Shown here piece after piece: positions 60,497 to 64,000 of a stretch of 64,000 nt of DNA. Every line of letters starts with the position of its first letter. The stretch's first letter is position 1. The stretch comes from Planctomycetota bacterium (GTDB lineage Bacteria > Planctomycetota > Phycisphaerae > Phycisphaerales > UBA1924), in the NCBI GenBank assembly GCA_030950285.1, contig JAUZRR010000004.1:62001-126000 (forward strand), given 5' to 3'. The notes under the pieces are model-generated. The model saw only the letters and a program-made list of their open reading frames with translations. It did not search any database and was not told the origin of the DNA. Both the position numbers and the translations under genes were made by a program.

Positions 60497-62026
60497 CTAA
60501 AGCAGCGGGGGGGGAAGCACCACGCCGATGTCCTCGGAATCAAGCAGTGCGGTGAGCGCCTCGATGTCCGGGGTCTGCGGCCGATCGTCAACCAGAGTCG
60601 GCACACGCTCTCGGATCGCGGTGTAGAGTCGCTCGACACGGTCCCCGGACCGCAACGGGCGGTGCAGGTCGATGCCCTGTGCCGCGCACAAAAGCTCGAT
60701 CGCCACGACCGACCGAGTCAGCGAAAGGGCCCGCTCGGCTTTGGCGGCCGCCCGGGGTCCGAACGAGTTGTAGTCCTCGATCCCCGCGCTGGTCGAAATG
60801 TTCGCCACACTCGCGGGGTTGGCGAGCCCGATGATCTCATTACAACACGCCGCGGCCGTGTACTGCACGATCATCAGCCCCGATTGCACGCCCGGCTTTG
60901 ATGCAAGATAAGGAACCAGGCCTGAAGCAGGGTCGGCCGCCGCCAGCATGGCGAACGTACGCCGCTCACTGATCCCCGCGATATGGGAGAGTGCAATCGC
61001 AAGCGTGTCCAACGGGATCGCAAGGGGCATGCCGTGAAAGTTGCCAGCGGATATTATATCGCCGCCCTCGAAGACAAGCGGGTTGTCTGTGACGCCGCCG
61101 AGCTCCTGTTCGACCGCCCGCTTGACGTACCTCGCGGCATCCAACGCCGCCCCGAGCACCGGAGGAGCGCACCGGAACGAGTAGGGGTCCTGCACCCGTG
61201 GGTCGTCGTCGCGGTGGGAGGGGATGATCTGGCTGCCCCGGAGCATCTCGCGGAGCGCCGCCGCGACATCGGCCTGCCCGGGTTGGTTTCGAACCTTATG
61301 AACCCTCGCATCGAGGAAAGCATCGGTCGCCATCGTCGCGTCGATCGACATGCCGCACGCGGCGATCGCAGCCGAGAACAACCGCTCGAACTCATCACAT
61401 AACAACGCGGCCCGTGACGCCATCAGGTGCGTTCCGTTGATGAGGGCGAGACCTTCCTTTGCTTGTAAGGTCACCGACTCAATCCCGGCTTCGGCGAGAG
61501 CATCATCCGCCCGGCAGAGAGCACCCCGCCGATAGGCCTCTCCCTCACCCATGAGCGTGAGCGCCGCCGCGGCGAGCGGGGCGAGGTCTCCGGACGCGCC
61601 GACCGAACCGACCTCGGGCACCGCGGGCGTGATGCCGCTATTGAGCAGCGCCAGAATCTTGTCCACAACCTCCGGCCGAATCCCCGAAACGCCACGCGCG
61701 AGCGACGCGGCCTGGATGAGCATCATCCCCCGAACGATCGGGACAGAAAGATGCGGCCCGAGCCCCGCGGCGTGGCTGCGAACTAAGTTTCTCTGGAGTT
61801 GGGCGAGCTCGTCATGGGGGACCCTCTTCTTGCTCAGCGAGCCGAATCCGGTATTGATCCCGTAGCGGGGGGTGTCGCCCGAACACGCGTCCTCGACCAC
61901 GCCGCGTGACTGCGACATAGCCGAGCGGGCAGCATCCTTGAGTCCCACACGCCTCCGGCCGGTCGCCACCGACAGCACGTCTGCGATCGACAACGGCAAA
62001 CCATCGAGCATGAGCATGTCGTTCAT
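60497..62026 (-). CDS. hutH: Histidine ammonia-lyase
   Basis: HutH removes ammonia from L-histidine to give urocanate, the first step of histidine degradation. The 509-residue product has the self-processing Ala-Ser-Gly (residues 144-146) in GSVGASGDLAPLAAAALTLM that forms the MIO electrophile, preceded by YGINTGFGSLSKKRVPHDEL, and followed by LALINGTHLMASRAALL, QDPYSFRCAPPVLGAALDAA, TDNPLVFEGGDIISAGNFHG and a conserved AGIEDYNSFGPRAAAKAERA. The ATG follows AGGAAAGAG by 4 nt. It heads the hutHU operon and lies downstream of a 311-nt, AT-richer gap that contains two palindromes. Confidence 0.96.
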   Translation of the reverse strand: MNDMLMLDGLPLSIADVLSVATGRRRVGLKDAARSAMSQSRGVVEDACSGDTPRYGINTGFGSLSKKRVPHDELAQLQRNLVRSHAAGLGPHLSVPIVRGMMLIQAASLARGVSGIRPEVVDKILALLNSGITPAVPEVGSVGASGDLAPLAAAALTLMGEGEAYRRGALCRADDALAEAGIESVTLQAKEGLALINGTHLMASRAALLCDEFERLFSAAIAACGMSIDATMATDAFLDARVHKVRNQPGQADVAAALREMLRGSQIIPSHRDDDPRVQDPYSFRCAPPVLGAALDAARYVKRAVEQELGGVTDNPLVFEGGDIISAGNFHGMPLAIPLDTLAIALSHIAGISERRTFAMLAAADPASGLVPYLASKPGVQSGLMIVQYTAAACCNEIIGLANPASVANISTSAGIEDYNSFGPRAAAKAERALSLTRSVVAIELLCAAQGIDLHRPLRSGDRVERLYTAIRERVPTLVDDRPQTPDIEALTALLDSEDIGVVLPPPLL

Positions 62027-62136
62027 TTCTCTTTCCTGAAACGCAAGGCGTAGTTGTCGTCGTGACCTTTGGTAATCATTTCATTGATTCCGGGGTTGCG
62101 CTTTGGTTGGTCGGCCCTGCGCGGTGCCGATCCGAG

Positions 62137-62156
62137 ATGACTATGATCTTGGTCAT
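62137..62156. promoter_or_regulatory. Palindrome in the hutH upstream region
   Basis: ATGAC (62137-62141) and GTCAT (62152-62156) form a dyad with ATGATCTT at its centre, the size of a helix-turn-helix operator. It lies 111 nt before the hutH start codon. Confidence 0.35.
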
Positions 62157-62200
62157 CGCTGAAAGTGAGAGAAAGTTCATAGCGTATACAAAGTCCTATA

Positions 62201-62234
62201 ATACATGTTATGTATAACTGATGCGAAATCTCAA
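62201..62234 (-). promoter_or_regulatory. Possible hutH promoter overlapping a perfect palindrome
   Basis: On the minus strand TTGAGA (62229-62234) and TAACAT (62205-62210) are 18 nt apart. The perfect palindrome ATACAT-gtt-ATGTAT (62201-62215) covers the -10, as an operator would. A TTGTATAC sequence lies nearby at about 62185. The rest of the 62027-62337 gap shows no gene. The leader of hutH would be about 170 nt. Confidence 0.4.
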
Positions 62235-62337
62235 GTCTCTGGTGTCACTGAAACCACCATCCTCTGCGAAACCTGTCCCGGGCACAGCAAGGCGCCCCCC
62301 ACTCGGCCCAGAGCATGATGTACTTCGGTGCCGCGCC

Positions 62338-64000
62338 TCATGTTGTGAGCGTCGACAGGCATCTCTCCAACACCTGATCCATCGGCACCATCTCACCCTT
62401 GCCGGGGTCTGATCGAGCTTTGCACTCGACCCCGCCCGCTTCGAGCGCCTTGGCGCCGATAGTGAGCCGAATCGGCATGCCGATCAGGTCGGCGTCCTTG
62501 AACTTGACGCCCGGGCGTTCCTTTCGATCATCGATCAGCACGTCGAGCCCGGCGGTGCTGAGTTGGGCTGAGAGTTGTTCGGCCACAGCCGCGTGTTCGG
62601 CGTCGTTGGGCTTCATCAGCACGATGTGAACGTGGTACGGCGCGATGGAAGCGGGCCAGATCATTCCGCTGTCGTCATGGCTCATCTCGACACACGCCGC
62701 CATGGTCCGGCTGACCCCGATGCCGTAGCACCCCATGATGACGCTGTGCCGTTTCTGCGTTTCGTCCATGACGTGGAACCCCATCGCGTCGGAATACTTG
62801 CAGCCGAGTTTGAAGATGTGCCCGGTCTCGATCCCCCGCTGTTCGACCAGGACCGCGCCCGATTCCCTCGGTGAGGGGTCACCAACCATGGCGTTACGAA
62901 TCTCGGCGACCTTTACATAACTCGAATCCGCGAGTGCCGCTGCCATCTCGCGCGACCAGTTGAACCCGGTGACGTGATGGTCGGGCACGTCGGCGCCGGT
63001 TGCCCAGACGGTGTTGCCCTGCGCCGCGTCGGGGTCGACCACAACGACGCTCTTTCCTGCCGTCAACGCTCCTGACAGCGGGCTCACATAGCCGATCGCA
63101 AAGCCCGCAGCTCGCGCCCGCTTCTCATCGGCGAGCACGACCTTGAAGCCGACGGCATCGCGGAGTTTGCCTTCGTTGACTTCGTGATCGCCGCGCACCA
63201 CCGCGAGCACCCAGTCGATCCCCCCGCTCTCGACACCCGGAGCGGGCTCGAGCACAACGGTCTTCAACATGTCGGCAGCGGTCACGCCCAGATGGGCCGC
63301 AACCCCTTCGATTCCCGGCATATTCGGCGTGTTGACCTTGGTCAACGGGGCATCGGCATTGCCTTCAAACGACCACGCCCGCGCGCCGATCTCGCACTTT
63401 TCCACGTTCGCGGCATAGCCGGACACGGGGCAGCGCAGAATGGTGTCTTCGCCTGTTTCGCAGTTGACCATAAACTCGTGGCTCGCCGAGCCGCCGATCG
63501 GGCCGGCTTCTGCTTCGACTGCGGTAAAGTCGAGCCCGCACCGCGCAAACACGTTCGAGTAGGCCCGGAACATCGCGTCGTACGTCTCGTCGAGCCCGCC
63601 TTTGCCTTCCACGGCGAGGTGGAACGAATAGGCGTCTTTCATGATGAACTCGCGTCCACGCAGCAGCCCGGCCCGCGGCCTGACCTCGTCGCGGAACTTA
63701 CTTTGGATCTGATATAATATGAGCGGCAGCTGGCGGTAGCTGGTCACCGCATGGCGCAGAAAATCAGTGATGACCTCCTCGTGCGTCGGGCCGAGCACGG
63801 TGGCTCTGCCGTGGCGGTCGGTCAGTTGAAACAGGTCGTCGCCGTAGTCCTCTGCGCGCCCGGTCTGGTCGAAGATCTCGCGCGGCGCCATCGCGGGCAT
63901 GAGCATCTCGCTCCCCCCCACGGCGTTCATTTCTTCCCGGATGATCTGGCTGATCTTTCGCAGCGAACGCCACGCCAACGGCAGGTAGTCGTACACCCCC
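62338..64000 (-). CDS. proS: Prolyl-tRNA synthetase, bacterial type, N-terminus missing at the window edge
   Basis: ProS charges tRNA-Pro. The visible 554 codons start within the conserved YDYLPLAWRSLRKISQIIRE segment, so about 40-45 residues lie beyond the right edge. Class II motifs follow: VLGPTHEEVITDFLRH, QIQSKFRDEVRPRAGLLRGR (motif 2) and EFIMKDAYSFHLAVEG. An editing (INS/YbaK-like) domain is present from about AANVEKCEIGARAW to GNTVWATGADVPDHH, marking the bacterial long form. Motif 3 is in MGCYGIGVSRTMAACVEMSH, and the anticodon domain ends with GVECKARSDPGKGEMVPMDQ. The gene is followed by the hut operon on the same strand, with no clear terminator. Confidence 0.96.
   Translation of the reverse strand, partial: GVYDYLPLAWRSLRKISQIIREEMNAVGGSEMLMPAMAPREIFDQTGRAEDYGDDLFQLTDRHGRATVLGPTHEEVITDFLRHAVTSYRQLPLILYQIQSKFRDEVRPRAGLLRGREFIMKDAYSFHLAVEGKGGLDETYDAMFRAYSNVFARCGLDFTAVEAEAGPIGGSASHEFMVNCETGEDTILRCPVSGYAANVEKCEIGARAWSFEGNADAPLTKVNTPNMPGIEGVAAHLGVTAADMLKTVVLEPAPGVESGGIDWVLAVVRGDHEVNEGKLRDAVGFKVVLADEKRARAAGFAIGYVSPLSGALTAGKSVVVVDPDAAQGNTVWATGADVPDHHVTGFNWSREMAAALADSSYVKVAEIRNAMVGDPSPRESGAVLVEQRGIETGHIFKLGCKYSDAMGFHVMDETQKRHSVIMGCYGIGVSRTMAACVEMSHDDSGMIWPASIAPYHVHIVLMKPNDAEHAAVAEQLSAQLSTAGLDVLIDDRKERPGVKFKDADLIGMPIRLTIGAKALEAGGVECKARSDPGKGEMVPMDQVLERCLSTLTT

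Noticed and set aside
1-64000. Search for tRNA, rRNA, prophage, toxin-antitoxin and defence genes
   Set aside because: I saw no tRNA-like cloverleaf, no rRNA segment, no integrase or phage structural gene and no restriction or defence gene that I could support. The DUF2726 protein is nuclease-like in fold only and stands alone.

Overview
This window is GC-rich bacterial chromosomal DNA with densely packed genes on both strands, no rRNA or tRNA gene that I can see, no CRISPR array and no recognisable transposase. The gene content points to a member of the Planctomycetota, most likely class Phycisphaerae. The indicators are a small sigma factor gene directly followed by a membrane Ser/Thr kinase, a DUF1844 protein, an mreBCD operon, a von Willebrand factor A (VWA)/DUF4175-like membrane pair, scattered rather than clustered trp genes, and very frequent leaderless start signals. 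This placement is inferred from gene content, not from a marker-gene search.

Layout. 1-8.8 kb: edge of a short-chain dehydrogenase, an iron-type solute-binding protein, pyruvate kinase, thiS-thiG, a lipoprotein with a phosphatase-like P-loop, apaG, a UMF1/Atg22-type transporter and trpB. 8.7-17 kb: a TPR protein, an exported HEAT-like protein, a pseudokinase, 4-hydroxyphenylpyruvate dioxygenase, a DUF2726 protein and a GlmU-like nucleotidyltransferase. 17-27 kb: DNA polymerase I, an exported class-C beta-lactamase-like hydrolase, a PAS-LuxR regulator with a HAD phosphatase, and mreBCD. 26.7-31.4 kb: an exported coiled-coil protein divergent from a sigma factor-Ser/Thr kinase pair. 31.5-39.7 kb: trpD, then a DUF4175-like protein, a VWA protein and a methyltransferase as one operon, then a small AT-richer gene. 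39.6-45.6 kb: miaB, a histidine kinase, yraN behind a SurA-like lipoprotein, and a DUF1844 protein. 45.7-49.5 kb: sdhCAB. 49.6-58.5 kb: two proteins of unknown function, fabI, nadC-birA, a HIT protein, mutL and a GT87-type membrane protein. 58.7-64 kb: hutH-hutU and the edge of proS.

Two genome-scale signals stand out. First, eighteen genes have a TANNNT -10 hexamer placed 5-8 nt (usually exactly 6 nt) before the start codon with no Shine-Dalgarno sequence, the arrangement expected of leaderless mRNAs; other genes, especially downstream operon members, carry ordinary GGAG/AGGAGG sites. Second, a palindromic repeat with core CCCCTCGC-TTGC-GCGAGGGG occurs at four loci, and every one lies between the 3' ends of two convergent genes. 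A second palindromic family (core ACCGGCT-TCC-AGCCGGT) occurs as an inverted pair before polA and also inside the coding sequence of the methyltransferase, where it adds codons in frame.

Most enzymes are housekeeping (glycolysis, thiamine, tryptophan, NAD, biotin loading, fatty acid synthesis, TCA cycle, DNA replication and repair, cell shape). The less ordinary content is signalling: an active membrane Ser/Thr kinase with its sigma factor, a pseudokinase, a hybrid-free histidine kinase and a PAS-LuxR regulator.
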